A stretch of 64,000 nucleotides of DNA, taken from positions 3,472,001-3,536,000 of the forward strand of contig NZ_CP006568.1 of assembly GCF_000517405.1 (NCBI RefSeq), read 5' to 3'. Below the pieces are notes generated by a model. That model saw nothing but the letters and a program-made list of their open reading frames with translations. It had not been told where the DNA came from and made no database searches. The position numbers were made by a program, and so were the translations under genes. Every line of letters begins with the position of its first letter. The first letter of the stretch is position 1. This DNA comes from Candidatus Sodalis pierantonius str. SOPE (lineage in GTDB: Bacteria > Pseudomonadota > Gammaproteobacteria > Enterobacterales > Enterobacteriaceae). This document shows, one piece after another, positions 17,000 to 27,612 of the stretch.

Positions 17000-18655
17000 T
17001 CAGCCTATAACGGGCGCGTACCGGCGGCGTAAGGCGTCAGATTTCGCTCCGGTTGCCGCTATCTCGCCGGCGTTCTGGGGCGCGCCGGTGTTGCTGTGGG
17101 TATGGCTGGCGGTTTGTTGCGCTAGCGCTTGCAGTACGTCCAGGGTATCGAGCATCAGCGCCATCACGTTGACCTGTTCACTGCCCACCCAGACGACGGA
17201 GGCGATCACTTCCTGGCTTGCGGTGGCCAGACTACGGCGGATATTACCGATTTTCTCTATCAGATCGCCGCCGATGTCCGTTGTCGCGTTTTGCCCAATG
17301 CTGGCGACATAGTTTGCGCGGGTCGCCACACTGTAATCGCCCTCGGCGATCTGCTGGATACTGCCGGCCAGAAGACGGGCGCTGCCCAGTACGGTGGTCT
17401 TGTCCGTGGCCTGTACCGTGGTGGTGCGGGTCACCAGCGTGCGGTTTTCGCTATCCGCCGTGATTTCACGGTGCTGGGCGTTTTCGCGGATAGACTGATC
17501 TGTCTGGCGCTCCCAGTCGCCCGCCACGGTGACACGCTGAAAGACTTCCGCGCGTTGTTGCTGAAGCTGTTCGCCGGGTTTGATGTCGGGCAAGGTCTGG
17601 CTGTGGGCGAGGATTTGGCGTACAAAAGGCTTATCCGGGCGACCCTCAGTAAAACCGATTTCAAGGAGCGTACCCGGCGGCGGAAAATGGAACAGCCCCG
17701 ACTCTGCGCCGGCCATCAGCAGGGGGAGCGGCACGGCGGGATATACTGGCGTATTCGCTGCCGGGTTGCCGTCCGCATCCAGTAATTGGACATCCACCGC
17801 GTAACGCTGGCGGAACGGATCGACCAGGTCACCCCGGCTGACCGCTTCACTCGGCCCCACGACCCGCGCAAATTTCGGCAGATGCAGCCCTGCGGACAAT
17901 TCCGGGTAGGCTGCATCAATCTGGCGCTGGGCGGGTGATTTGGCCGTGGTTTTTCCCGTCAGCGGGTTGGCAGCCTGCCAGGTCAGCGCCATGGTGTCAT
18001 TTTCCAGGCGTACCGTGATCAGCGGCTTGCCGTTGACGACCACGCCGGGGCGCAGGCTGGGCACCATGGGCAGCGTTAGCGTATTGCCTGCCGCCTGTGT
18101 CTGGCTGAATTCCGGGGGGATAGAGACCGGTTTGCCGGCAAACAGGGAGTGCGCGGCACCGCCTAGGTAAATACCGCCGTCCGGCAGCGGCTGCCAAAGG
18201 TAGTCTTGTATACCAAATGCCAGCCCCAGGGTGGCCAGCAGCTGATAGCCGCTGCCGCTGTGGGTAAAATGGGGAATGGGGGTATCGGTGTCATTTGACG
18301 CGGTCGGCAGGACCACGCTGAGGCCGCTTTGGGCCTGTATCCACTCCGCTATCTGGCGCAAGGTCGGGTGCTGGAATGAACAGGGCCAGGGGTGGTCAAA
18401 GATGCCGCTCATCTCGCGGACAAAGAGGCGTTGAAAGCCTTTTCCGGCAGGTTGCGCACGTTCAACAAAGCCGGTAAACCAGCGCAATACCCGCTCAGGG
18501 TAGCCGATATCAAGGCGGACCAGCTTACCGCTGTAGTCCTTTTCCGTCTGGGCGGTGATAAATCCGCGCCCGCTGGCGCTTATCTCCAATATCAGGTTGA
18601 CGTCAACCAATGGCACCGTATCCCCTGACAGCATCAGTCGTTTAATCGGTTTCAT
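17000..18655 (-). CDS. phage baseplate/tail-needle protein (gp5/VgrG-like)
   Basis: The 551-residue product has an N-terminal part like late-control D or VgrG proteins (YPERVLRWFTGFVERA, FQRLFVREMSGIFDHPW). A central OB-fold-like segment follows (VDPFRQRYAVDVQLLDADGN, PPPGTLLEIGFTEGRPDKPFV). The C-terminal part has repeated Thr/Val/Ser runs typical of a trimeric beta-helix spike (RTLVTRTTTVQATDKTTVL). Such proteins form the membrane-piercing tip of contractile tails. The start at 18655 (MKPIKRLM) is 5 bp after the upstream stop, so translation is probably coupled. Intact, but its phage is not. Confidence 0.7.
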   Translation of the reverse strand: MKPIKRLMLSGDTVPLVDVNLILEISASGRGFITAQTEKDYSGKLVRLDIGYPERVLRWFTGFVERAQPAGKGFQRLFVREMSGIFDHPWPCSFQHPTLRQIAEWIQAQSGLSVVLPTASNDTDTPIPHFTHSGSGYQLLATLGLAFGIQDYLWQPLPDGGIYLGGAAHSLFAGKPVSIPPEFSQTQAAGNTLTLPMVPSLRPGVVVNGKPLITVRLENDTMALTWQAANPLTGKTTAKSPAQRQIDAAYPELSAGLHLPKFARVVGPSEAVSRGDLVDPFRQRYAVDVQLLDADGNPAANTPVYPAVPLPLLMAGAESGLFHFPPPGTLLEIGFTEGRPDKPFVRQILAHSQTLPDIKPGEQLQQQRAEVFQRVTVAGDWERQTDQSIRENAQHREITADSENRTLVTRTTTVQATDKTTVLGSARLLAGSIQQIAEGDYSVATRANYVASIGQNATTDIGGDLIEKIGNIRRSLATASQEVIASVVWVGSEQVNVMALMLDTLDVLQALAQQTASHTHSNTGAPQNAGEIAATGAKSDALRRRYAPVIG

Positions 18656-18659
18656 AGTC

Positions 18660-19196
18660 TTACCCCAGCGCGTCATTGACGGGTTTGAGCACCTTGCGTT
18701 CAAACCAGCTTAATTGTTCGTCGCTCTCTGCCGCCGGGGGACCGTTTGCTGGCCCCTTGCCCGGACTCTGTTTCTGGGCGGCGGTTTGACTGCCTTCGCG
18801 TGCGTCTTTCTTCTCGGGCACGTTCAGATGTTCGCGTAACGTGAATGTCACCAACCAGGCTTGTTTACCGTCCTGCTTCGGGGCCTCTATCGAGCCGCTA
18901 AATGTCGCCAGCCGAAAATTGATGGCCTGGGCGGTATGATTCGCCACGCGGTAGCGCTTCAGCCTGCCGCCCTCGGTGGCTTCAGCCAGGGCAAACAGGC
19001 GTGTCAGCACCTCGGACTCCGTAAACGGGATAACGCCAGAGACGCGCAGCTCCTTGGGCTTGATGCCCTGCTCCGCGTTGGCGGTGCTGGAGATTTGCCC
19101 CGACTGGTCTTTTTCCTGAAACTGCATGGTGGGCGTCACTATCAGGCTTTTTAGCGGCAGTGCTTCGCCATCAAGGGCCAATGTGATGATTGTCAT
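18660..19196 (-). CDS. phage baseplate-associated protein
   Basis: The 178-residue product begins MTIITLALDGEALPLKSLIV, contains EQGIKPKELRVSGVIPF and a long Gly/Pro/Gln-rich linker near residue 140. The start overlaps the end of the upstream gene by 26 bp, as in phage operons. I take it as a baseplate-complex protein from context; the exact family is not certain. Confidence 0.6.
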   Translation of the reverse strand: MTIITLALDGEALPLKSLIVTPTMQFQEKDQSGQISSTANAEQGIKPKELRVSGVIPFTESEVLTRLFALAEATEGGRLKRYRVANHTAQAINFRLATFSGSIEAPKQDGKQAWLVTFTLREHLNVPEKKDAREGSQTAAQKQSPGKGPANGPPAAESDEQLSWFERKVLKPVNDALG

Positions 19197-19884
19197 GGAC
19201 CATCGCCTCCAGTGCGGATACCTCTTCTCCGGCAAACAGCGTCGCCAGGGTCATCACCGCATCGGGCTGCGGCACCTCTTTTTGCATGTTGGCCGCCAGT
19301 CCTTCGCCAGTAAATACCCAGGCGTTGACGCTTTTCTGGCTCAGGTCGCCCAGAGCCTGACCGATAGCCTCGTGGGCCGACTGGCGCGCGTCGGACAGCG
19401 CGGTTAAGTGAGCCTGTAGTTGCGCCACATTGGCCCCGCTGGCCGCTTCTGCCTTTGCCTCTGCCATGATTTTGGCCCGTTGCGCCAGACGCAGTGTGTC
19501 GGCAGATAACGGCTGCGGGGCAGGTAAACCGCCGCTGGCTTTAGGCGGAAGCTGCATACGGGTGATGGCCTGCGTGGCCGCTGTTTGCGCCATGCGCGAG
19601 ACTTGCCCCAGCACTGGCAGGGGTAACACCGCTGAGAAGGCGGCGAGCAGGGACATAAATTCCGGCTGCGAGGTGGCGCAGAGCATCACCACCATCACGC
19701 GCAGGTTGCGCCCGGTGCCAGACAGCTTTTGCGCCAGCCAGTGCGCGGCATTTTGTGGACTCAGGTAGCTTCCCGTGGCGGCCTTGCGTCCCACCCCCGG
19801 CGTCCAGGGATGCACCGGCAAGACGGTGCAGGTCAAAGGCGGTAGGCTATCTGTCAACCGTAATGTTGACTTGCGCCACATCAT
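19171..19884 (-). CDS. phage tail-region protein, unknown family
   Basis: 237 residues, beginning MMWRKSTLRLTDSLPPLTCT. The middle is Ala-rich and probably helical (RLAQRAKIMAEAKAEAASGANVAQ). Its ATG overlaps the stop of the tail-fibre assembly gene (ATGA), so it is in the same operon. Intact. Function not recognised beyond the tail context. Confidence 0.6.
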   Translation of the reverse strand: MMWRKSTLRLTDSLPPLTCTVLPVHPWTPGVGRKAATGSYLSPQNAAHWLAQKLSGTGRNLRVMVVMLCATSQPEFMSLLAAFSAVLPLPVLGQVSRMAQTAATQAITRMQLPPKASGGLPAPQPLSADTLRLAQRAKIMAEAKAEAASGANVAQLQAHLTALSDARQSAHEAIGQALGDLSQKSVNAWVFTGEGLAANMQKEVPQPDAVMTLATLFAGEEVSALEAMVHDNHHIGP

Positions 19885-20209
19885 GCAGGGGCCTCCGGCC
19901 AGTCGATATCCGGCGCAGTGCTGATATCAACACGGTTAAGCAGCACACGGTATTTTTTCCACACCATCAGTGTTGCTTTTTCGGCATCCGTTGCCATGTC
20001 GAGGTCTACGGCATCTTCCAGTGGTGCCATGGCACGAGTCACCTCATCCATCAGGCGTCGTTTTTTAGCCTCCGCGCTCAGTCTGGCCTCTTCTGGCGTG
20101 GGTGCCGGTACATCAATCCACGCCGGGCACCCTTTGGCATTCGCGCCACGTTGCTTCCCTAGCGGTGGTGAAGCACAGAATTGCCAGAACGTTTTTTCAT
20201 CTACATCAG

Positions 20210-21264
20210 CGCTTTGTTGAATAAATCCGAAATTTGTGACGACTTCCTTCCTATCAGGGCGATTGTTACATGATGCGGACTCTGCTTGGCATTCCTAACA
20301 GTGTGATCCGGTTAAGTGCTTTAACCATTGCCATTGCCTCACCTACCTGCGCGTCATAGTCATGCAGACTCAGATGACCACCCAGAAATGTTTTAAACCG
20401 GAACATGGCCGTTTCAGCCAGTGAACGCCGGTGATAACCTACTTTCTTTTTCCAGGTATCGTTATTGCCGCTCAGATGCTGATTTGCCACCGCATGGTTA
20501 CGCTCATGGTATCGAGCTGGCCAATATTGCGCACCACTTCGCGGTGGAATAAGCGGCTTTATTTTTTTCCTCAGCAGAGCATCATGACAGTAACGCGTAT
20601 CGTAAGCACTGTCAGCCGACGCTTCCCTGATTTTCCGGTGGGTCTGGTTAATCAGCCCGGGCAGCGCCTGCGCATCTGTCGTACCGCTTAGCGATAAATC
20701 GGCACAGATAATTTCATGTGTCACGCTATCTACTGCCAGATGAAGCTTGCGCCATACTCTGCGCCTCTCAGCCCCATGCTGCCTGACTTTCCATTCGCCT
20801 TCGCCGAAGACTTTCAGGCCGGTGCCATCGATGACCAGGTGTGAGATTTCGCCGCGGGTTGGCGTTTTTATGCTGATGTCGACGGTTTTTGCTCGCCGGC
20901 TGACCAGAGAGTAATCTGGGCAGCGCAGCGACAGCCCCATCAGTTTAAAAATCGCGTCAACGAAACCCTGTAACGCCCGGAGCGAAAGGTTAAACACGCG
21001 CTTTATCATCAGAACCGTGGTAATGGCCATATCGGTATAGTGAAGCGGCCGGCCACGATGTTCAGGTGGTGTACTCTCAGTCCATGCAGCAATGGCTGAC
21101 TCATCAAGCCATACTGTCAGGTCCTCCCGCTGCCTGAGCGCATTGTTATATGCGGGCCAGTTGGTAATTTTAAACTTTTGCTTTGCCATGGGGACCTGAT
21201 GTTGAAACGAATGTAGTGATCAGAGCCGCCAGTCACCTAAAAGTTCGATTTATTCAACAAAGCC
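20210..21264 (-). mobile_element. IS903-group insertion sequence, copy 3
   Basis: 1055 bp with perfect 9-bp duplication CTACATCAG at 20201-20209 and 21265-21273, inside the tfa gene. Confidence 0.97.
20266..21189 (-). CDS. IS903-group transposase, intact
   Basis: 307 residues, full-length, with the DDE residues in place. It carries QREDLTVW and KTFLGGHL, substitutions not shared by the other copies, and GMPSRVRIM at the C terminus. Confidence 0.94.
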   Translation of the reverse strand: MAKQKFKITNWPAYNNALRQREDLTVWLDESAIAAWTESTPPEHRGRPLHYTDMAITTVLMIKRVFNLSLRALQGFVDAIFKLMGLSLRCPDYSLVSRRAKTVDISIKTPTRGEISHLVIDGTGLKVFGEGEWKVRQHGAERRRVWRKLHLAVDSVTHEIICADLSLSGTTDAQALPGLINQTHRKIREASADSAYDTRYCHDALLRKKIKPLIPPRSGAQYWPARYHERNHAVANQHLSGNNDTWKKKVGYHRRSLAETAMFRFKTFLGGHLSLHDYDAQVGEAMAMVKALNRITLLGMPSRVRIM

Positions 21265-21372
21265 CTACATCAGCTAAATCATCCGGCAGTGAACCCGCCT
21301 TGATGTAGTCGGCCAACATCGAAACCGGAAAAAAACTGCCTGTACGGGCGCTAAATTTATACTGTTTCATAT

Positions 21373-22242
21373 TCAATATCCCACCGCCATCCAGTAAACT
21401 TTTTTCTCTCTGGCACCGTGGCACCAGTTAAAACCGTCATGCTGATCACCAAGAAAGACCACCTGCGGGTTATATTGTGTCGAATAGCCTTGAGCAAAGT
21501 TTTTAACGCAGAGGGAAACATGTAATAAGCGGTTAGGACAATGAACGTGAAGACCAATACGCTCTGTGGCGTCAGCATAGATACCAATGCGTAAACCACC
21601 CTGAAAAATAAGCCCGCGTCGATTATCCTTGAACCACCAGTTATCTCCACTTATCCAAAATTCCGAGGATTCTTGGATACGTTTTCTACCCAGCCGTTGA
21701 GATGCCCGCCCCATACCGCTCCGTGAACATTGCCATCTTCTTGATAGGTGGCCCCTGCGGCATGGAGTGCCTGTGGGGAGTAAAAATGCCCGTTTTTATT
21801 GAATACCCAATCTCCGCCGCCGTCATTGCCGTTGTTTAGCCGAACGCCATCACCGCCCTTGTCTTTGTAGAGCCACATGCGAACGCTACCGTCCTGATTA
21901 TGAAAACCCAGATGCTTGCGGTCATCCCCCTGCAATATGATGTGGCGACCCAGTGAAATCATGGAGCCATTGACGGTGCCGCCGATCTTTGGGTAGTAGC
22001 GACCATCAGCCTCATTTTTACTGTGAACATCCAGATTATTACGAGTGATGCCCTTGTCTGGCAGGTCAGCCAGATTTTGCGCCTTTTCCAGCCGGCGGTT
22101 GGCGTTATCCTGCACCGTTTTGACGGCTTTGAGCGTCGCCGCTGTGGTGTCGTCCTCGCTGTCAGTGGCATTGCTCAGCGCACTGATACCCGCCTGGGTC
22201 AGCGTTGCCGGCTGTTTGCAGATTCCGACGTATCCGATCAGC
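21373..22242 (-). pseudogene. phage tail fibre, 5'-truncated and frameshifted
   Basis: The remaining part starts at the IS21 junction with LIGYVGICKQPATLTQAGISALSNATDSEDDT and ATLKAVKTVQDNANRRLEKA, the usual tail-fibre repeats. It continues through GRHIILQGDDRKHLGFHNQDG. A frameshift near 21660 follows VENVSK. The other frame completes the tip (GDNWWFKDNRRGLIFQGGLR ... VYWMAVGY, stop at 21373). The N-terminal half has been removed with the IS21 element. The fibre would have set host receptor specificity. Confidence 0.85.
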
Positions 22243-22336
22243 TGTTCCGGCGACATCCGATCAGTTATTCCGATATTTTCCGATCACCCATTCCAGTGAT
22301 ATTCGATCACGTGTTCGCTCATCTTCTGACTCGGGT

Positions 22337-23086
22337 TTAGTCTATTTTTCCTGTGCTGGCTACTCCTTGCTCTTTGCGTAGTGATTCGCCTTTAAGTTCC
22401 AGTCTATAGCTGGGGTGTACTAACCGATCGAGTAACGCGTCAGCTGTCGTGGGGTTTTCTATCAGTCCATACCATTTTTTCACCGGCAGTTGACTGATCA
22501 GGATGCTGCTGCTTTTGTCGTAGCGATCTTCCATCACCTCCAACAGCATCGTTGCCTGCATCGGACTTATTGATTCTAGGCCCACATCGTCCAAGATCAG
22601 TAACTCTATTTTTTCTAACTGCTTAAGCTGTTTTAGATAGGTCCCGTCTACCTGACACTGGTGAAGATGGGCCAGCAACCGACCCACTCGCCAGTAACGC
22701 ACGCTATATTGCTGCCGGCATGCCTGCTCACTAAGCGCACAACTGAGCCAGGTTTTGCCCGTACCTGTCGGCCCCGTGATGAATATGCTTTTCTGATATT
22801 TCAGATATTGTCCCCCTAGCAGATCTCGCATCTGTTCCGGTGTCACTCCTCGGCTAGGGATATAGCGGATATCTTCCGGTTTTGCCTGCAAGCACATTTG
22901 CGATTGCCGTCGAAGACGGCATATGTGGTTGTTTTTTCTATGTAAATTTTCCGCTTCTACCATCAGCGACAACCGCTCCTCGAACCCCAGCTCCCCATAA
23001 CTCCCCGGGAGTTCGCGTTGCGTCTCCAACGCCTGGACCATTGCCGACAACTTCAGCTCTCGCAGAGCCATTAACAGTGTATCCAT
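22337..23086 (-). CDS. istB: IS21 helper ATPase IstB
   Basis: 249-residue AAA+ ATPase of the DnaC/IstB group that delivers target DNA to IstA. Walker A GPTGTGKT lies at residues 105-112 and Walker B LLILDDVGLE follows. Intact, 11 bp after istA. It differs from the second copy by a few residues (for example IFITGP here, ILITGP there). Confidence 0.92.
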   Translation of the reverse strand: MDTLLMALRELKLSAMVQALETQRELPGSYGELGFEERLSLMVEAENLHRKNNHICRLRRQSQMCLQAKPEDIRYIPSRGVTPEQMRDLLGGQYLKYQKSIFITGPTGTGKTWLSCALSEQACRQQYSVRYWRVGRLLAHLHQCQVDGTYLKQLKQLEKIELLILDDVGLESISPMQATMLLEVMEDRYDKSSSILISQLPVKKWYGLIENPTTADALLDRLVHPSYRLELKGESLRKEQGVASTGKID

Positions 23087-23097
23087 ATTTATTCTCC

Positions 23098-24649
23098 TTA
23101 GTGATAACTGTCCGGACCTCGGAGGTTTTCGTGAACCAGCATTGATACGCCGGCTCCGTCCTGGGTGACCTCACTTTCACGACCGTGTTTCAATACGTTG
23201 GCTATGAAAGAGCGGTTAATGCACCCTTTCTCCAACGCCAGCGCGCAGGCCTTCTCCAGTCGCGTCGTCTCATAGCGCCGTTGCAGATTGAGTAGCCCCA
23301 GCACGGAGCGGTAAGCCTGCTCCGGATGGGCTTTGCTCTTTTGGATGGACTCGACCACTTTCAGTGTGCACACACCCACCGACAGCGCCCAACTGCACAG
23401 CCTTTCCGGCGTCCACTGACTCTGCCCCTTATGGTTAGCCGGCATGTGCGCCGCCTGAGTCGTGTGCCTATAGGCGTTATTGCTGCGAGGGTGCGTAGCC
23501 ACGCAGACGCCCTTATGGTGGATTTGCACCAGCCGTTGGGTGGCGATGACGTCAACGCGCTCGCCAACCAGCGGATGCGGCACCGAGTACCAGTTTTTGC
23601 CGTAGTCTATGTGGTAATCAGGTCCCACTCGGGCAACGGGATACTCACTGTATTCCCATTGTGTGGGCGGTAGAGGCCCAAGAGCCGGTTTGTCCAGCTG
23701 CTCGAAGCGTTCAAGGCGACTTTGTCCGCCGTAATGACGCATCGGGCGCAGATTCAACTCATGATTGAGTTCTCGTATCACCTGGTTGAGTTCGGCCAGC
23801 GAGTAGAACCTACGTTTACGCAACCGGGCCAAAACCCAGCGTTCTACCAGCTGCACAGTTGATTCTGCCTTCGCCTTGTCTTTCGGTTTTCTCGGGCGCG
23901 CCGGTAGCACCACTGTCTCATAGTGATTTGCCAGCGCCTGGTAGCTCTGGTTTATGACCGGCTCATAGCGGTCAGGGGTGCTGACAGCGCTGCGCAGATT
24001 ATCAGGTATCATCAGCTCCGGAACCCCACCCATGAAGTGCAGACAGCGGCTATTGGCGTTGAGCCACAATGCCATGTCCTGGCCTTCGCAGGCTTCGATA
24101 TACCGCATAGCCTGACACGCCCATGGCAGCGACCAAAATAGCGACCTGGCGTACGCTACTGGTCGCCAGGTTGACGATAGGTACGGTGGGGCCACAGAAG
24201 TCGATGAAGAGCTTTTCGCCAGCCTTGTGCTCCATGCGCATAGAACGCCGCTGCTTCTTTTTCCAGTCACGGAACAGTGCACAAAACTGTGAGTAACCGA
24301 GGGCATCACCGCCCACGGCGGACTGATATTCCATCCAGAGCAGCTGCTTGGTCATGCCCTTGCGGCTTAACTCGGTATCGATATCAAGCCAGCTGGGTAA
24401 GGTATTGATAACTTTTCCGGATTTGCCGGGATAGAGCAGGCGGTCGAGGTCGACGGGGGACAGTTCCGCCGGCAATGGCCAGACCAGGTTAGCTACCGTG
24501 AATCGGCCGAGGATATCGTGCACGGTAGTACAGCCTATGCCGAGCGCTGCTGCGATAGTGCGATTCGAGCGACGCTGCTCGAATTTCATACGTAACACAT
24601 TAATATAGATGCATATTTCCGTTCTCGCTTTCTTTTTTTTACGTGCCAT
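23098..24649 (-). pseudogene. istA: IS21 transposase IstA, frameshifted
   Basis: Compared with the intact copy at 60059-61609, one extra base lies near 24103 (ATGCGGTATATC here, ATGCGTATATTG there). It breaks the frame after GVSGYA. The HTH N terminus (NRTIAAALGIGCTTVHDI) and the first catalytic part are in one frame, the rest in another. The broken IstA implies this copy cannot move on its own. Confidence 0.92.
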
Positions 24650-24814
24650 GCCATGCCCCCGGAAGCTAAAAGTCTCCAGAGTATGGCGGAACAGAAGATG
24701 AGCGATCGGACAGAATCGGAATCGCTGATCGGGCGACCGGAATCAGTGATCGGATGAAATCAGAATTAGTGATCGGGTGAAATCGGAATCAGTGATCGGA
24801 TGTGACCGGAACCA

Positions 24815-25799
24815 GCACATGGCAAAGCAAAAGTTTAAAATCACCAACTGGCCCGCATACAACAATGCGCTCAGGCAGCGGGGGGACATGACAGTATGGC
24901 TTGATGAGTCAGCCATTGCTGCATGGACTGAGAGTACACCACCTGAACATCGTGGCCGGCCGCTTCACTACACCGATATGGCCATTACCACGGTTCTGAT
25001 GATAAAGCGCGTGTTTAACCTTTCGCTCCGGGCGTTACAGGGTTTCGTTGACTCGATTTTTAAACTGATGGGGCTGTCGCTGCGCTGCCCAGATTACTCT
25101 CTGGTCAGCCGGCGAGCAAAAACCGTCGACATCAGCATAAAAACGCCAACCCGCGGCGAAATCTCACACCTGGTCATCGATGGCACCGGCCTGAAAGTCT
25201 TCGGCGAAGGCGAATGGAAAGTCAGGCAGCATGGGGCTGAGAGGCGCAGAGTATGGCGCAAGCTTCATCTGGCAGTAGATAGCGTGACACATGAAATTAT
25301 CTGTGCCGATTTATCGCTAAGCGGTACGACAGATGCGCAGGCGCTGCCCGGGCTGATTAACCAAACCCACCGGAAAATCAGGGAAGCGTCGGCTGACAGT
25401 ACTTACGATACGCGTTACTGTCATGATGCTCTGCTGAGGAAAAAAATAAAGCCGCTTATCCCACCGCGAAGTGGTGCGCAATATTGGCCAGCTCGATACC
25501 ATGAGCGTAACCATGCGGTGGCAAATCAGCATCTGAGCGGCAATAACGATACCTGGAAAAAGAAAGTAGGTTATCACCGGCGTTCACATGGCTGAAACGG
25601 CCATGTTCCGGTTTAAAACACTTCTGGGTGGTCATCTGAGTCTGCATGACTATGACGCGCAGGTAGGTGAGGCAATGGCAATGGTTAAAGCACTTAACCG
25701 GATCACACTGTTAGGAATGCCAAACAGCGTCCGCATCATGTAACAATCGCCCTGATAGGGAGAAAATCGTCACAAATTTCGGATTTATTCAACAAAGCG
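24815..25799 (+). mobile_element. IS903-group insertion sequence, copy 4, 5'-truncated
   Basis: The left inverted repeat and leader (about 70 bp) are missing and replaced by the IS21 right end. The transposase ATG and the right end (TTATTCAACAAAGCG) remain. The right junction opens into the integrase fragment. Confidence 0.9.
24819..25743 (+). pseudogene. IS903-group transposase, frameshifted
   Basis: The frame follows the intact copies to YHRRS and then shifts: GTTCACATGG here against GTTCACTGG elsewhere (one extra base near 25588). This lies within the catalytic Glu signature, so the Glu is lost from the main frame. Confidence 0.92.
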
Positions 25800-26297
25800 C
25801 CTTTCTCTCTGAATATAGAGCAAAATGCTTGGCCTCGGGGAAAAGCAAGGCAACAGTCAATCACGAAAGAGATAATTTAAGTGGTGTTTTTACATCTTTA
25901 ATCGAAATCGGCCATTACTCCGGGCCTCATCCCTTAGCCAAGTTCAAGGCTCTGAGGCTATGAGGCTCTGAGGGGCTTTGTTGAATAAATCGAACTTTTA
26001 GGTGACTGGCGGCTCTGATCACTACATTCGTTTCAACATCAGGTCCCCATGGCAAAGCAAAAGTTTAAAATCACCAACTGACCCGCATATAACAATGCGC
26101 TCAGGCAGCGGGGGGACCTGACAGTATGGCTTGATGAGTCAGCCATTGCTGCATGGACTGAGAGTACACCATCTGAACATCGTGGCCGGCCGCTTCACTA
26201 CACCGATATGGCCATTACCACGGTTCTGATGATAAAGCGCGTGTTTAACCTTTCGCTCCGAGCGTTACAGGGTTTCGTTGACTCGATTTTTAAACTG

Positions 26298-27612
26298 GAG
26301 CCTGTTTAGAAATTTGTGTATTTGCCTGATTTTGATATGTTCAATCCAACATCAAAAACAGGTTAATTTATGGACGAAAAACAGTTGCAGGCTCTGGCTA
26401 ACGAACTGGCCAAAAATCTCAAAACCCCTGAAGATCTCAGTCACTTCGATCGGCGGCTGAAAAAAATTAGCGTCGAAGCAGCTCTCAATGCCGAAATGAC
26501 CCATCACCTCGGCTACGATAAAAATCAGCCTAAACCGGGGACCAACGCCCGCAACGGCTATTCCACAAAAACCGTTACCACTGGCGATGGCCCGCTGGCG
26601 CTGCGTACTCCGCGCGATCGTGACGGTTCCTTTGAACCGCAACTGGTGAAGAAGAACCAGACCCGGATTACCGGGATGGATAACCAGATTTTATCGTTGT
26701 ACGCTAAAGGGATGACCACCCGCGAGATCGCCGCCGCGTTCAAAGAGCTGTATGACGCCGATGTCTCGCCGGCGCTGGTCTCAAAGGTCACCGATGCGGT
26801 CATGGAGCAGGTTGTCGAATGGCAAAACCGGCCTCTGGATTCAGTCTATCCCATTGTTTATCTTGACTATATAGTTCTAAAAGTCCGGCAGGACAGCCGC
26901 ATCATCAACAAATCTGTGTTCCTGGCGCTGGGCATCAACATCGAAGGCCAGAAAGAGTTGCTAGGTATGTGGCTGGCCGAAAATGAAGGCGCAAAGTTCT
27001 GGCTGAACGTGCTGACAGAGCTGAAAAACCGCGGCCTGAACGATATCCTTATCGCCTGCGTAGACGGGCTGAAAGGTTTCCCTGACGCTATTAACGCGGT
27101 GTATCCGGAGGCGCGGCTCCAGCTGTGTATCGTACATATGGTGCGCAACAGCCTGCGGTTCGTCTCCTGGAAGGACTACAAGGCCGTCACCCGCGACCTG
27201 AAAGCTATCTATCAGGCCCCTACGGAAGAAGCCGGCTTGCAGGCGCTGGAAGCGTTCTCCAGTGCCTGGGACATCCGCTACCCGCAAATAAGTCGAAGCT
27301 GGCAGGCAAACTGGGCCAATCTGGCCACGTTCTTTGCCTACCCAACGGACATCCGCAAGGTGATCTACACGACCAACGCCATCGAGTCGTTAAACAGCGT
27401 GATCCGGCATGCCATCAAAAAGCGCAAGGTGTTCCCGACCGACGACGCAGTGAAAAAGGTGGTGTGGCTGGCGATACAGGCGGCCTCACAGAAATGGACA
27501 ATGCCTTTGAGGGACTGGCGCATGGCAATGAGCCGCTTTATTATCGAGTTCGGTGACCGCCTGGACGGTCACTTCTGAGAAAAGGCATTTACACAGAATC
27601 GTGTACAGGGTC
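26298..27612 (+). mobile_element. IS256-family insertion sequence, copy A
   Basis: 1315 bp, ends GAGCCTGTTTAGAAATTTG and ...GTGTACAGGGTC, with an 8-bp duplication TTAAACTG at 26290-26297 and 27613-27620. Inserted in IS903-group copy 5. Confidence 0.96.
26370..27578 (+). CDS. IS256-family transposase, intact
   Basis: 402 residues, mutator-type DDE. Catalytic Asp in VYLDYIVLKVRQ, Asp in IACVDGLKGF, Glu in TTNAIESLNSVIRH. The Cys usual after the first Asp in the other copies is Tyr here (LDY against LDC). The frame is complete. Confidence 0.95.
   Translation: MDEKQLQALANELAKNLKTPEDLSHFDRRLKKISVEAALNAEMTHHLGYDKNQPKPGTNARNGYSTKTVTTGDGPLALRTPRDRDGSFEPQLVKKNQTRITGMDNQILSLYAKGMTTREIAAAFKELYDADVSPALVSKVTDAVMEQVVEWQNRPLDSVYPIVYLDYIVLKVRQDSRIINKSVFLALGINIEGQKELLGMWLAENEGAKFWLNVLTELKNRGLNDILIACVDGLKGFPDAINAVYPEARLQLCIVHMVRNSLRFVSWKDYKAVTRDLKAIYQAPTEEAGLQALEAFSSAWDIRYPQISRSWQANWANLATFFAYPTDIRKVIYTTNAIESLNSVIRHAIKKRKVFPTDDAVKKVVWLAIQAASQKWTMPLRDWRMAMSRFIIEFGDRLDGHF

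Larger units (their letters stand above)
19881..21370 (-). pseudogene. tail fibre assembly protein (Tfa family), interrupted by IS
   Basis: The N terminus MKQYKFSARTGSFFPV (ATG at 21370) runs to LPDDLADV. An IS903-group copy follows. The gene resumes with DEKTFWQFCASPPLG and ends AWIDVPAPTPEEARLSAEAK...VLLNRVDISTAPDIDWP, the C-terminal signature of Tfa proteins. They help fold or attach tail fibres. Excision at the 9-bp duplication restores a single frame of about 140 residues. It starts 3 bp after the tail fibre stop. Confidence 0.85.
22243..24814 (-). mobile_element. IS21-family insertion sequence, copy 1
   Basis: About 2572 bp between related ends (TGTTCCGGCGACATCCGATC on the left and GATGTGACCGGAACCA on the right). 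Subterminal copies of a GATCACTGATTCC-type unit occur at both ends, as expected for IS21 transposase sites. It holds istA and istB. Left flank is tail fibre, right flank is the start of a truncated IS903-group copy. No convincing target duplication, so an adjacent deletion is likely. Confidence 0.88.

Noticed and set aside
23361..23567. Small frames inside istA and other IS genes
   Set aside because: They recur identically in every IS copy as out-of-frame shadows of the transposase genes.
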